DNA from: Primula veris
Lineage: Eukaryota > Streptophyta > Magnoliopsida > Ericales > Primulaceae
Direction of reading: 5' to 3'
NCBI GenBank assembly: GCA_963682055.1
Contig: OY821747.1
Span: forward strand, 26,534,126-26,598,125
DNA: 64,000 bases
Shown: one piece after another, positions 21,523 through 32,084 of the stretch
Position numbering within the stretch: position 1 is the first letter of the stretch
Layout: each line of letters starts with the position of its first letter
Notes under the pieces: generated by a model
Database searches by the model: none
Told to the model about the DNA's origin: nothing
Seen by the model: only the letters and a program-made list of their open reading frames with translations
Program-made: the position numbers and the translations under genes

Positions 21523-22657
21523 ATGCACATAATGAAATACACATAATGGTGATACACATAATGGTGTACATAATGACTAATTAAATAGGTGAAAAGTCAA
21601 ACTGAACCCTATTACTATTTACATATCACCTATTATTATATTTAACATACCCATTCTGTGCATATATTGTGAATATACTGTGCAACTCAGTCTGTGCATA
21701 TATCATTTCTCTCAAAACATAATAACATTACTACAAATTAGCAAGAAATATATACTTTTCCTACGTATAGTACTGCCTACCGAGCATTCCGGTGGCGGAT
21801 TCAGAGGGACATAGGGTCACGTGCCCCCAAAACTTCTGGCATATGAAATTACAATTTTACCTATATGCGTTTAATAAATTATAATAATGTCATATAGTGT
21901 CATAGCCCGTTTATTTTTTTTTCTAATCCATTAGTTAGATGTTTTTGTCTCATTAAGAGAGACCCAATGTGATATTGACAACCCTTGCCAATTAACTAAA
22001 TAATTCATTAATTTTATTTTATTGTCACTTATCTAACTTCTATTTCAATTGTATGTATCACGATACTAGAATTGTGTTGTCAAATTTTTATTCTCAAACG
22101 TATTTTGATGGGAATAAAATGTGTGTTAATTATTTATGTTTTATCAATAAACATTTTATTTGGAAATAAAAATAATGTATGTAAGTTTATACTGCTTGTT
22201 ATAATACTTGAGATATCTATTTGACTGAATTGTACTGAAATTTCTTAATAAACAGAATAAAATGATGAATTTAAAATTGTTATAATACTTGATTCACATT
22301 GTTTATATATAATTAGAATTGATTGTAACATTTTCATTTAACTATGTTGAGATTATATGTATTTTTTATCAACCTATTACAGGAAATAAAAATAAAAATC
22401 ATGCTACATTGTCGCTTTCTTATTTTTTTAAAAATAAAAATCATGCCCCACCAAAGTAAAAATACCAGATACGCCCCTGTAAGCAACGCCCAACTCAGTC
22501 TCTCTCACTCAGTCTCTCTAGAAATCATGAACAAAATGGATGATTTTAGAGAACTACGGCCGTCATACCAAATTGATCAGTGTGGGTGGTGGGTGGTGGG
22601 TGGTGGGTGGGCATTCCTCCTCTCCTTACATGGGTATATGTGTGTGGTCAAGTATCT

Positions 22658-22690
<33 letters not shown>

Positions 22691-23016
22691 GTTTTTAAAA
22701 TATAAATAATGTGTTATAGTAGTTTGTTAGGTTTGTGAAAATGGGTGTTTTTTTTACTATTTTTGTTTTTGAAATGATAATAAGATGACTAGATGAAGAA
22801 AATGAATTCAAAATGTTGGTGTATGTATATCTGAAAAATTTTATCATCTATGGTTGGGTATATTGATTTTTGGAATTTTCATGTGTTTGGAGATTGGGTG
22901 GTTTATTAATTATGCCCTTTATTATTGAACAATATATTGAAAAAAAGGAAAAGATTACATTTTTTGGAAAATTAATCAAATTTCTCTAAATCTTGTGGGT
23001 ATATTTGGTTTCTATA
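21523..23016. repeat. Dispersed repeat R1, copy A
   Basis: Closely matches 26288-27568. Shared blocks run from ATGCACATAATGAAATACACATAATGG through TGGGTATATTTGGTTTCTATA. Inside, CGGTGGCGGATTCAGAGG (21792) and the complement of CAGGGGCGTATCTGG (ends about 22480) look like hAT-type termini, so about 21792-22480 may itself be an inserted element. Copy A carries a 28-base poly-T run (22661-22688) and about 250 bp not present in copy B. Confidence 0.75.
22583..22611 (+). repeat. GGGTGGT array, G-quadruplex-capable
   Basis: Repeated GGGTGGT units with five GGG tracts separated by short loops. The homologous site in copy B (27338-27404) has expanded into a longer GGT/GGGT array. Confidence 0.6.
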
Positions 23017-23062
23017 TAAAGAGCAAACTAGATTTTACAAAGAGCAAACTAGATTTTTCATT

Positions 23063-24109
23063 CAAGCCAACCTCATGACGAGAATTTACAAAGAGCAAAC
23101 TAGATTTTTCATTCATTGACAAGAAAACAAAGCTTTTTACACATTTTTGGGGCAAGTAGCTTATTACAAAAAAAAATTTACTTTCTTAAATATACCAACC
23201 ATATGAATACTATCAAGTATCATCACAGAAGCAAAACTATATCAGTAGCTGGTAGCTACATAAAGGAAACAATCTTATATACAAACATGAAAAATTACTA
23301 GCCTACAACATATTTGCAAATAAATACCCGCTCATGCCGTCATGCGTGTGTGTGCCTATAAGGCTTTGTATCAGATTTTGAAATCAGTAAAGTGCTTAGT
23401 CGAGGTTGAAGGCAAAGCGTAGGCTAAGTTAATTCAGGATTAAGCATAGTGGTGCTTTATAATATCAATTTGATTTTATGGGACAAAACAACTATAAGAT
23501 TAGTCATAGTGATTCATCATAGCAAGATATTTTTTCAATAACTAAAAACAAACAAACCAACATATGAAAAGGTCAAAGGTAATGTGCTAAACAGTTAACT
23601 GGAAAATATAAATTTGAAACAATGAAGTGGAGGTGGTAGAGGTAGCACCAATTTAAAGATAGAAAAAATGAGAAATTGGCTAAAATGGTTTAGGCATGGA
23701 CAAAGTTACTTTCAAATAGAAGGACTGTGGTCCAGAAAGAGAAGATAATGTGGGGAGTAGTTACATCTGTTGAAACAATTTCAAAAACTTTTGCCATATT
23801 TTGCACATTGCTAATTTTATCTATCCAAATTTAACATATCGATATTCTAACTCCTCATTTCGACTAAGTCAGTCTGCGAATTTGTTGTTGTAACGGCCTA
23901 TAATTCGCACAATAAATAGAGTCATTCAGCTAGCTTGATATACATGTCCTACTAGTTTGAAAAATGCGACCGATGTATAAATGTGTATACATATATACCA
24001 GGTAAAACATATAAATATCATTCCACAATCAAGCATGCTTGATAACGACATCAAATGATAACACAAATCTCTATCGCATAGTAAAGTAGACGATACAACT
24101 TAGAAGAAG
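23063..24109. repeat. Dispersed repeat R2, copy A
   Basis: About 1.05 kb matching 35734-36793 with few differences, from CAAGCCAACCTCATGA to GATACAACTTAGAAGAAG. It sits within the R1 locus: R1 sequence resumes at 24110-24241, where it matches 27712-27842. It is therefore an insertion or replacement in copy A of R1. The left edge has a triplicated AAGAGCAAACTAGATTTT motif. No TIRs were recognised. Confidence 0.75.
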
Positions 24110-24241
24110 CGTTTTCATAATATTTTGTTTGGGTGATGTTACACACACAACTTGCACACAACTTACACACTGCATAATTAATGAAAGACATATTTATCCC
24201 TCTAAATATATAATCTATAATTTGATAAAATAAAATATAAA
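24110..24241. repeat. Distal part of repeat R1, copy A
   Basis: Matches 27712-27842 (ATATTTTGTTTGGGTGATGTTACACAC and the following 100 bases). Confidence 0.7.
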
Positions 24242-24355
24242 TATTCGACATAATAGAAAGACAACCTACTAAAAATCCAAATAAAAACATAATAAAACTC
24301 TAGTTAAGTCTATCATAAATTTAAATATTAATTAAAAATTATTAAATATAGTATT

Positions 24356-24369
24356 ACTAATATATATAT

Positions 24370-24414
<45 letters not shown>

Positions 24415-24415
24415 C

Positions 24416-24494
<79 letters not shown>
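24356..24494. repeat. (TA)n/(TACA)n microsatellite
   Basis: About 140 bp of TA with interspersed TACATACA blocks. Open frames across it are artefacts of the repeat. Confidence 0.95.
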
Positions 24495-24495
<1 letters not shown>

Positions 24496-25091
24496 CTCAT
24501 ACACTCCATACATATATATTTGGAGAGATAAAATTATATTTTTTAATAAAAATATATTATTATACATGTAAACAATACATCTAAGGAGTGTGCAAGAGAG
24601 TGAAAAAATTATTTTGAAGAAGATCGCAGAGAGATGTGTGTATGCACTTTGTATATGTAAATGTGGAAACAAACAGTACTACAGTACAAACTATTTAGAA
24701 TAAACTCGCAACTGGAAAAAAATATTCTTATAAGAAGCTAATTATAGATTGATATATAAAAAAATACTTAAATAAATACTTCGTATAATAAAAGTTTTAT
24801 GTGTACCTATTTTAATTAATTAGCACAAATATTTTAGAGACAAATACATGTATCTATGTAATAAGTCAAACGCATAAATCTAAAAGAGTTGGAAAGTCAC
24901 GAAACTATCATATTCATGAATTTAAGAAAATTTAACTAAGTACATATGCATTTGAAAAATTAAGTACATGTATTTACAAATGTGAAAAGTCATATAAAAG
25001 TTTATTTAAAACTTTTCTTTACATGTATAAATACTAGGTATAATATAGCATATATGCATTTTCATTCACTTTTTCTAGCTAAAACAAGTTT

Positions 25092-25287
25092 ATACAATGA
25101 CACCCAAAAAGTTTCATGTCAAGAAGCGTTAACCATGCTTGACAAGTTGGAATTATTTTGGTTTCAACAAGAAAGTGTTCACGTGGACGAGATAATACGT
25201 ACCCGCAAGTTAAAGGATATGGTGACAAACCAAAAAATCAAGACAATATCACAAACTACATTAGATAAATATTTTAAACCGTGTTAA
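25092..25287 (+). pseudogene. Pogo/Tigger-like transposase C-terminal fragment
   Basis: An open stretch ending at a TAA (25285-25287) with EALTMLDKLELFWFQQES and ISQTTLDKYFKPC. This pattern resembles the C-terminal tail of plant Tc1/mariner-pogo (Tigger/jerky-like) DDE proteins, in which a Leu-rich helix is followed by a TLxxYF motif. The DDE core and DNA-binding domain are absent nearby. Sequence resemblance is from memory only. Confidence 0.4.
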
Positions 25288-26076
25288 GTTTAATGTAATG
25301 ACATATATATATATATATATATAATTTTATACATTTATGTAATTTATTGCTATATTGATGCAAATTTGTTAAGGCGTGAACATAAAAAAAATCATGTAAT
25401 ATTACAATATGTAGGTTATTCTTATTTTTAACTGGTTCGAGTTGTTACCGAGCATTTTTATTCATATACAGAGTTTATTCTTATAGAGAGTATTATTATA
25501 AAGAGGTTCTACAGTATAAGTTTATAAGAGATTTTTTCTTATTTGGAAAATGATTATCATACAAGTTTTTGGCACAAAAAACTACCTCGTTAATGAGGAG
25601 ACAATAGTCATGACTCATGTTTATTATTTATCCAACAACGGTAATATTTTTTTTTTGCATTTCTTTGTAAAAAATTTGTTTGTAACTTTGCCTAGTTAAT
25701 TAAACTTTGGTAGATAAAAAAAGCAAGTCTTCGGACAAAAAAGACATAAAAGAAGTTTTTTCTAACCGAAACTAGTCAGAATATACATATATTAGTAAAA
25801 TTTACCCATGCGTTGCGTGTAAGACGTGAAAAGAAATAAACATCGTAAAATATTTTATTTTAAACATAATATTCATATTTGATATCATTTATTGTAGTTA
25901 TGCATCTTAAAACAAATTGTTAATTAATTTATACTACTCCAAAGTTAGTAAAATATAGTGAGGATAAAATTTTAATTAATTAGATTAACTACATTCGTAA
26001 TTATTAAAATAGAACGAGTATACTTTTAAAAAAATTGGGTCTTGAGTTTGCTTATATTAATAGTATATATATACCC

Positions 26077-26078
<2 letters not shown>

Positions 26079-26121
<43 letters not shown>
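26079..26121. repeat. (TA)n microsatellite
   Basis: About 20 TA units. Confidence 0.9.
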
Positions 26122-26123
<2 letters not shown>

Positions 26124-26287
26124 AGAATATTACTAGCTAGTGTATTGGGTAGTAAACAAACCACCTCCACTCAGGTCTGTGTTAAGAAGCCTTGTCACAT
26201 TTGGTATTGAACATGGGTCGGTTAGGGTCGCGATCCGATCCGTAAACACCCGACTCGTATTTCGAGTCGATTACTTTTGTAAATGAA

Positions 26288-27842
26288 ATGCACATAATGA
26301 AATACACATAATGGTGTACATAATGACTAATTAAATAGGTGAAAAGTCAAACTGAACCCTACTACTATTTACATATCACCTATTATTATATTTAACATAC
26401 CCATTCTGAGCATATATTGTGTATATACTGTGCAACTCAGTCTGTGCATATATCATTTCTCTCAAAACATAATAACATTACTACAAATTAGCAAGAAATA
26501 TATACTATTCCTACGTATAGTACTGCCTACCGAGCATTCCGGTGGCGGATTCAGAGGGACATAGGGTCACGTGCCCCCAAAACTTCTGGCATATGAAATT
26601 ACAATTTTACCTCTATGTGTTTAATAAATTATAATAATGTCATATAGTGTCATAGCCCGTTTATTTTTTTCTAATCCATTAGTTAGATGTTTTTGTCTCA
26701 TTAAGAGAGACCCAATGTGATATTGACAACCCTTGCCAATTAACTAAATAATTCATTAATTTTATTTTATTGTCACTTATCTAACTTCTATTTCAATTGT
26801 ATGTATCACGATACTAGAATTGTGTTGTCAAATTTTTATTCTCAAACGTATTTTGATGGGAATAAAATGTGTGTTAATTATTTATGTTTTATCAATAAAC
26901 ATTTTATTTGGAAATAAAAATAATGTATGTAAGTTTATACTGCTTGTTATAATACTTGAGATATCTATTTGACTGAATTGTACTGAAATTTCTTAATAAA
27001 CAGAATAAAATGATGAATTTAAAATTGTTATAATACTTGATTCACATTGTTTATATATAATTAGAATTGATTGTAACCTTTTCATTTAACTATGTTGAGA
27101 TTATATGTATTTTTTATCAACCTATTACAGGAAAAACATTCATATTTTCACACAATCATGCTACATTGTCGCTTTCTTATTTTTTAAAAAATAAAAATCA
27201 TGCCCCACCAAAGTAAAAATACCAGATACGCCCCTGTAAGCAACGCCCAACTCAGTCTCTCTCACTCAGTCTCTCTAGAAATCATGAACAAAATGGATGA
27301 TTTTAGAGAACTACGTCCGACATACCAAATTGATCAATGGTGGTTGTGGTGGTGGTGGTGGTGGTGGGTGGTAGGTGGTGGGTGGTGGGTGGTAGGTGGG
27401 TGGGCATTCCTCCTCTTCTTGCATGGGTATATGTTTGTGGCCAGTTATGTAATTTATTTTTTTTCTGTTTTATATTTTTTAATTAAATTTATCAAAAAGG
27501 AAAATATTACATTTTTTGGAAAATTAATCAAATTTCTCTAGATCTTGTGGGTATATTTGGTTTCTATACTCTCTCGATCATGTTGTTGATTTTTTTTTAA
27601 GGAAGTTGATTTTTTATTTTTTTGATTGTTAAACTCAGTAAATCAGTTGCTATGTATGTACAAAGTTACACTCATAATTATATATCTTGCAGTTATATAA
27701 ATAATCATGACGCGTTTTCACAATATTTTGTTTGGGTGATGTTACACACAACTTGCACACAACTCACACACTGCATAATTAATAAAATACATATTTATCA
27801 CTTTAAATATATAATCTATAATTTGATAAAACAAAATATACA
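26288..27842. repeat. Dispersed repeat R1, copy B
   Basis: Partner of 21523-23016 plus 24110-24241, here with only 143 bp (27569-27711) in place of the R2 insertion. It contains the same hAT-like terminus (CGGTGGCGGATTCAG near 26539) and an expanded GGT-rich array (27338-27404). Confidence 0.75.
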
Positions 27843-27859
27843 TTTTTATGTACTGTAAG

Positions 27860-28744
27860 TTGAAATTGTCTCTGTGAATTTATTGTTCGAGATGGTTTTT
27901 ATTAAATTAATTACATTCATGAACCTAACTAATCGGAGACACTGAGGATTTTTTTTTTTGATAAATTTAATGTATTTTCATTAAAATCTTCTTAACTTAG
28001 CGTTCCATCCCCAACGTAACGAAAAAAAAAACTTATATAAAATTTGATTTTTTTATCATAGAAAAACGGTCTCTCCCATTTAGAATTCCAGTTCATTATA
28101 TCCAGTGGCGGAGCCAGAAATTTAAACTAGGAGGGTCAAAATATTGACAAAATAAAAAAAATTAAAATTAAGAAAAACGAAACTGCAAAAGGTCAAACAT
28201 TGTTACTTAATCTATAATCGACTCATACAGTCAACCATATCTTGAAAGCGATGCATAATAACATCGTTCGACAAACTTTCAAATATATCATTTTCAATAT
28301 AAACTATAAAATCATATAAACAAGAAAAAAAACCAATGAACTTAACTGGTTAAATAAGATATAAAGTGAAATAGTAATTTTATTCTAAATAAACTATAAT
28401 AAGTCAAACAGTATATTTATCCAACTTAATTAATACGCATAAATAACAAGATATACATTCCGTAAACAAATTACTAAACAACTAACTAATTTAAAAGTCA
28501 CAACTGATTTATAAATGTTCCATTAAAAATTTATCTTAATAAAAAACAAACTAAAATTTTTCCAAATTTATACAGTACCTAGCCTTTTCTAATAAAAATC
28601 TATTAAAAATTATCCTAACTTTTGTAAATAATTAATAATTGTTAAGCAAACAATGATAGAATCAATAAATTACATTTGATTATTAATTTTCCGAACTACT
28701 TAATTAGTTAGGATAAAAAAAAACTAAGAAAAAAAACAGTTGGA
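27860..28744. other. Transposon-derived intergenic sequence
   Basis: AT-rich. At 28105 a hAT-type terminus CAGTGGCGGAGCCAGAAATTT is present in plus orientation; the matching right end was not found. The block probably truncates the 5' end of the GT17 pseudogene that follows. Confidence 0.4.
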
Positions 28745-29189
28745 ACTCCATCCTTTATATTTATCGTTGTGCCTGTTGGTGTTACCGGAATATATTTCCA
28801 TGGTCATAAAATCACCGATTTTTTGAGGCCACAATGGCATTCCCCTCCGAAACCATTCACTTATATACCACATATTATAACGCAAATGTATCGATGGAAA
28901 ATCTATGTAAACTTCATGGTTGGGGTGTTCATGAATATCCTAGGCGGGTTTGTTTCACACAAATTTTCACCAAGTAAGGAAGACAGGAAAAATGAATGTG
29001 AAGCAAAATAAATTTTATTTATCAATTAATTTGCAGGTACAATCTCTTATAATTTCTAAAATAAAATATAGAAATAAAAGTCCTTTGATTCTCCTCTTCG
29101 AACAATTTGTGATGGCTCGAAATACTGTTATAGACTCTCTGATGAATTTTGTTGAGTTTGCTGAAGTTGAGTAAAATTATTCGGCTTTG

Positions 29190-30125
29190 ATGAAGAAGTT
29201 TGTAGTTTTGTTGATTTTGTTGATGATCTTGACGGTCCTCAGATTTGGCGAAGAACTTGAAGATTTTGATCTAGAGAAATGTGTTTTTGCTTCTGTGTAG
29301 TCGTTCTTGAAGATCGAATGCCGGTTTGTTATAAATTTCTTGGGTGGAGTTCTTCATATTTGGTGAAGAGCTTGAAGACTTTGATTTACAGAAACGTATT
29401 GCTTATTGCCTGTAGTCATTCCTGAAGATCGAATGCCGATTTGTTGTAGAAGTTCTTCAGATTTGGTGAAGAAGTTTGAAGACTTTGATTTGCAGAAACG
29501 TTTTGCTTATTGCTTGTAGTCGTTCCTGAAGATCGAAGGTAGATTTGGTGAAGAAGATTGAAGACTTCGATTTGCAGAAACATCTTGCTTATTGCTTGTA
29601 GTCGTTCCTGAAGATCGAATGGCTGTTTGTTGTAGAAGTTCTTCAGATTTGGTGAAGAGCTTGAAGACTTTGATTTGCAGAAACGTCTTGCTTATTGCTT
29701 GTAGTCGTTCCTGAAGATCGAATGGCTGTTTGTTGTAGAAGTTCTTCAAATTTGGTGATGAGCTTGAAGACTTTGATTTGCAGAAACGTCTTGCTTATTG
29801 CTTGTAGTCGTTCCTGAAGATCGAAGGCAGATTTGTTGTAAAAGTTCTTCAGATTTGGTGAAGAAGTTTGAAGACTATGATTTGCAGAAACGTCTTGCTT
29901 ATCGCTTGTAGTCGTTCCTGAAGATCGAATGGCTGTTTGTTGTAAAAGTTCTTCAGATTTGGTGAAGAGCTTGAAGATTTTGATCCGTAGAAACGCATTG
30001 CTTGGTGCTTTTAGACGTTCTGAAAGATCTAATGCCAAGTTTATTACATATTTGTTGCAGACTTTGAAGACGTTCGTTGAGGCCGGATTGTGCAGAGCTT
30101 CCCCTAGGAGTTGATCTCCTGACAT
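29190..30125 (-). repeat. Minisatellite, period ~103 bp, about 8 units
   Basis: Units contain GTAGTCGTTCCTGAAGATCGAA and TTCAGATTTGGTGAAGA. Anchor motifs occur near 29297, 29411, 29514, 29598, 29699, 29805, 29907 and 30011. Minus-strand frames across it give repeated peptides (RSSGTTTSNKQDVSANQSLQ), but this looks like a consequence of the period rather than a gene. Confidence 0.75.
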
Positions 30126-30240
30126 TTGTGGAGAAGCGGAGCTGATTCCCTGGCGTCTGTGGAGGACCTTCTCTCTCTCTAATCTTCAAGACTTTTTTGA
30201 TTGTGAAAATAATGATACCCCCACCCCTCTATTTATAGCT
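30126..30240 (-). promoter_or_regulatory. Minus-strand TATA box and leader upstream of the minisatellite
   Basis: CTATAAATAG on the minus strand (about 30225-30234), followed by a (GA)n leader and a segment with CTCCACAAATGTCAGGAG. The layout resembles the U3/R/U5 of a gypsy-type LTR, so 29190-30240 may be an LTR fragment in reverse orientation. No PBS or second LTR was found. Confidence 0.35.
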
Positions 30241-30851
30241 TTTGAGATGAACTTTTATTTGCAGACCACCTCCTTAAGTTTGGGCTCATTATCTTAAAGA
30301 TCTCATGACTTATGTAAATGAATCAAACTTGTATTTATGTTTGAAAATATCACTAATGAGTACTATAATTTTAGTATCTCATTGTTTATAACACATTTAA
30401 TGGTTTTTAGAAAAAGAAATACATTTATTTTATTTAATTATCATCATAGATTTTATAAGATGATAAAATATAATTTCTTTTTCGATTTTAAATTACTAAT
30501 AACAAGTCTATTCTCAAACAGAGAAATTATTAATTAATTAATATTTGATTTGAATGACACGTGTCATATTTTTAGTGGACGTAAAATTTGCATGTCAACA
30601 GGGTTTATGATGCTGTCCTTTTCGACAACGAAATTGATATGCTAACGATTCGATTGAAAGAGCTTTATCCTTATATCACCCAATTTGTTCTCCTAGAGTC
30701 TAATTCTACATTCACCGCTATACAAAAGCCTCATTTTTTCAAAAAGTATCGAAAAGAATTCAAATTTGTAGAATCTATGTTGACTTATGGGGAAATCGGT
30801 GGAAAACTTAGAAAAGGCGAAAACCCTTTCATCGAAGAGGCTTATCAAAGG

Positions 30852-32023
30852 TGTTGAACTTAGAGTTCAATAATGATTTTGATTATAACTTTGATTATGT
30901 CTTTAATGATTTTACGATTTCGATGATATAATGCTTGTCTTTTCCAAAAGAAGTAAATGAAAATTTTAGCACGCCAGAAAGATAGGGCACAGAAAAACGA
31001 AGCCACAGGTTCAAGCGGAACCAGAATCGGAGCTAAAACGAAGGAGTTATGACCTTTCGAAGAATAGCGAGAAGACCGAGAAACTGCCAGAGAAAACGAT
31101 CGATCGTCTGTACAAAAACGATCGATCATTTTTGGTCCAAAATATTCCAGAGAGCACGTCGAAAAAACGACTGATCGTTTCTCAGAAAACGACCGATCGT
31201 TTTCTGAAAAACGACCGATCGACTGTAGAAAACGACCGATCGTTTTCTGCAGTTTTCGAAAACAACTTTTCAGCTTATTCTGGAAAGTTGCTTAAAACCT
31301 GTGAATAAAAGCCTCAACCACTGCCAACGGTCATATACTGAAAAACAGACTTTGGTGACTTTAAAAACCACCCAAAATCTCTTTAAAAAGTCACCAATTA
31401 TAATACCAATCAATCCTTAAACCTCTCTCATATACAAAAACCCAAAATCACCATTTTGGTGAAATACTTCGAAAAGAGAGAAATTGAAGATAAAGAGATA
31501 CAAGCTCCAACAAAGATCAAACATCATCAAAACCACATATTAGCTTATTTTAGAAGCAATCAAATTGTGAGTGTTGTTTTAATTTTTGACAAAATTGTAA
31601 AGAGCGTTTTATAAACTCATTTTTGTGAGCGAGTGATCGGGTAAAGGCTTTGTAAGCAAGTGAAGCTTAAAAGCTCTAGGTCTTTTCATTCGGGACACTC
31701 ATAAAGTGTGGGGGAGCTTAATCGGTTGATTAGCTCGATAGGATTGTAATATTCGGAAGAAGATTATTTTAGTGAAATACTCGGTAGTACCGAGGAGAGG
31801 ACGTAAGCCGTTTGCCGAACCTCTATAAATCTTGGTGTCATCTTCTTCCCTTAAACTTTTATTTTCTGCAAATATTTATTCTTGCTTGCTTGCGTTTAGT
31901 ACTTCTAGCAATTTATTAACTCTTGCATTAGTTGGGTGGTTAGTTGCACTTAAATCAAATTAGGCAAAAATCGCCTAAAATCTTATTCACCCCCCTCTAA
32001 GGTTTAGCCGCACCGGGCCAACA
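30852..32023 (+). mobile_element. 5' LTR of a Ty1/copia (Sirevirus-like) element
   Basis: 1172 bp beginning TGTTG and ending CAACA (perfect 5-bp inverted ends), two bases before a primer-binding site. It is inserted directly into the GT17 reading frame. It contains a cluster of palindromic ACGAnnGATCGT motifs (31096-31243). Confidence 0.85.
31096..31243 (+). repeat. Six palindromic ACGAnnGATCGT motifs in the LTR
   Basis: Copies at about 31096, 31118, 31167, 31189, 31211 and 31232. Each is a near-palindrome centred on GATCG within AAAACGACCGATCGTTTT. They fall within the upstream half of the LTR, so they are candidate enhancer or protein-binding repeats. Confidence 0.7.
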
Positions 32024-32025
32024 AT

Positions 32026-32036
32026 TGGTATCAGAG
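32026..32036 (+). other. Primer-binding site of the copia element
   Basis: TGGTATCAGAG, complementary to the 3' end of plant initiator Met tRNA, two bases after the LTR. Confidence 0.85.
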
Positions 32037-32084
32037 ACGAGGCTCTTGCATATAGGAATCTAACGATTTAGAGTTAAGATCCCG

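Larger units (their letters stand above)
28745..30851 (+). pseudogene. GT17-family N-acetylglucosaminyltransferase pseudogene
   Basis: Two exonic pieces match the start of plant beta-1,4-mannosyl-glycoprotein 4-beta-N-acetylglucosaminyltransferase-like (glycosyltransferase 17) proteins of the Golgi. Piece 1 (28745-28947) has a membrane anchor followed by GIYFHGHKITDFLRPQW and PPKPF. It then shifts frame by one base between about 28880 and 28894 and continues MENLCKLHGWGVHEYPRR. Piece 2 (30603-30851) reads VYDAVLFDNEIDMLTIR, then FVLLESNSTFTA and GENPFIEEAYQR. The region between holds a minisatellite and LTR-like DNA, perhaps in an old intron. After Gln-Arg the gene is cut by a copia LTR at 30852, so most of the catalytic domain is absent. 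Confidence 0.8.

Noticed and set aside
24328..24672. Minus-strand frame rich in Tyr-Ile repeats
   Set aside because: Produced by translation of the TA microsatellite; no gene.
22344..27541. ORFs shared by the two R1 copies (MPHQSKNTRYAPVSNAQLSL)
   Set aside because: They recur only because the DNA is duplicated; they run through poly-T or GGT arrays and through a transposon terminus.
29643..30125. 160-codon minus-strand frame with repeated peptides
   Set aside because: Tandem repeat units keep the frame open; period varies by non-multiples of three between units and no family resemblance is seen.
29190..30125. CRISPR-like array
   Set aside because: Repeats are contiguous 103-bp minisatellite units without unique spacers, in a plant genome.
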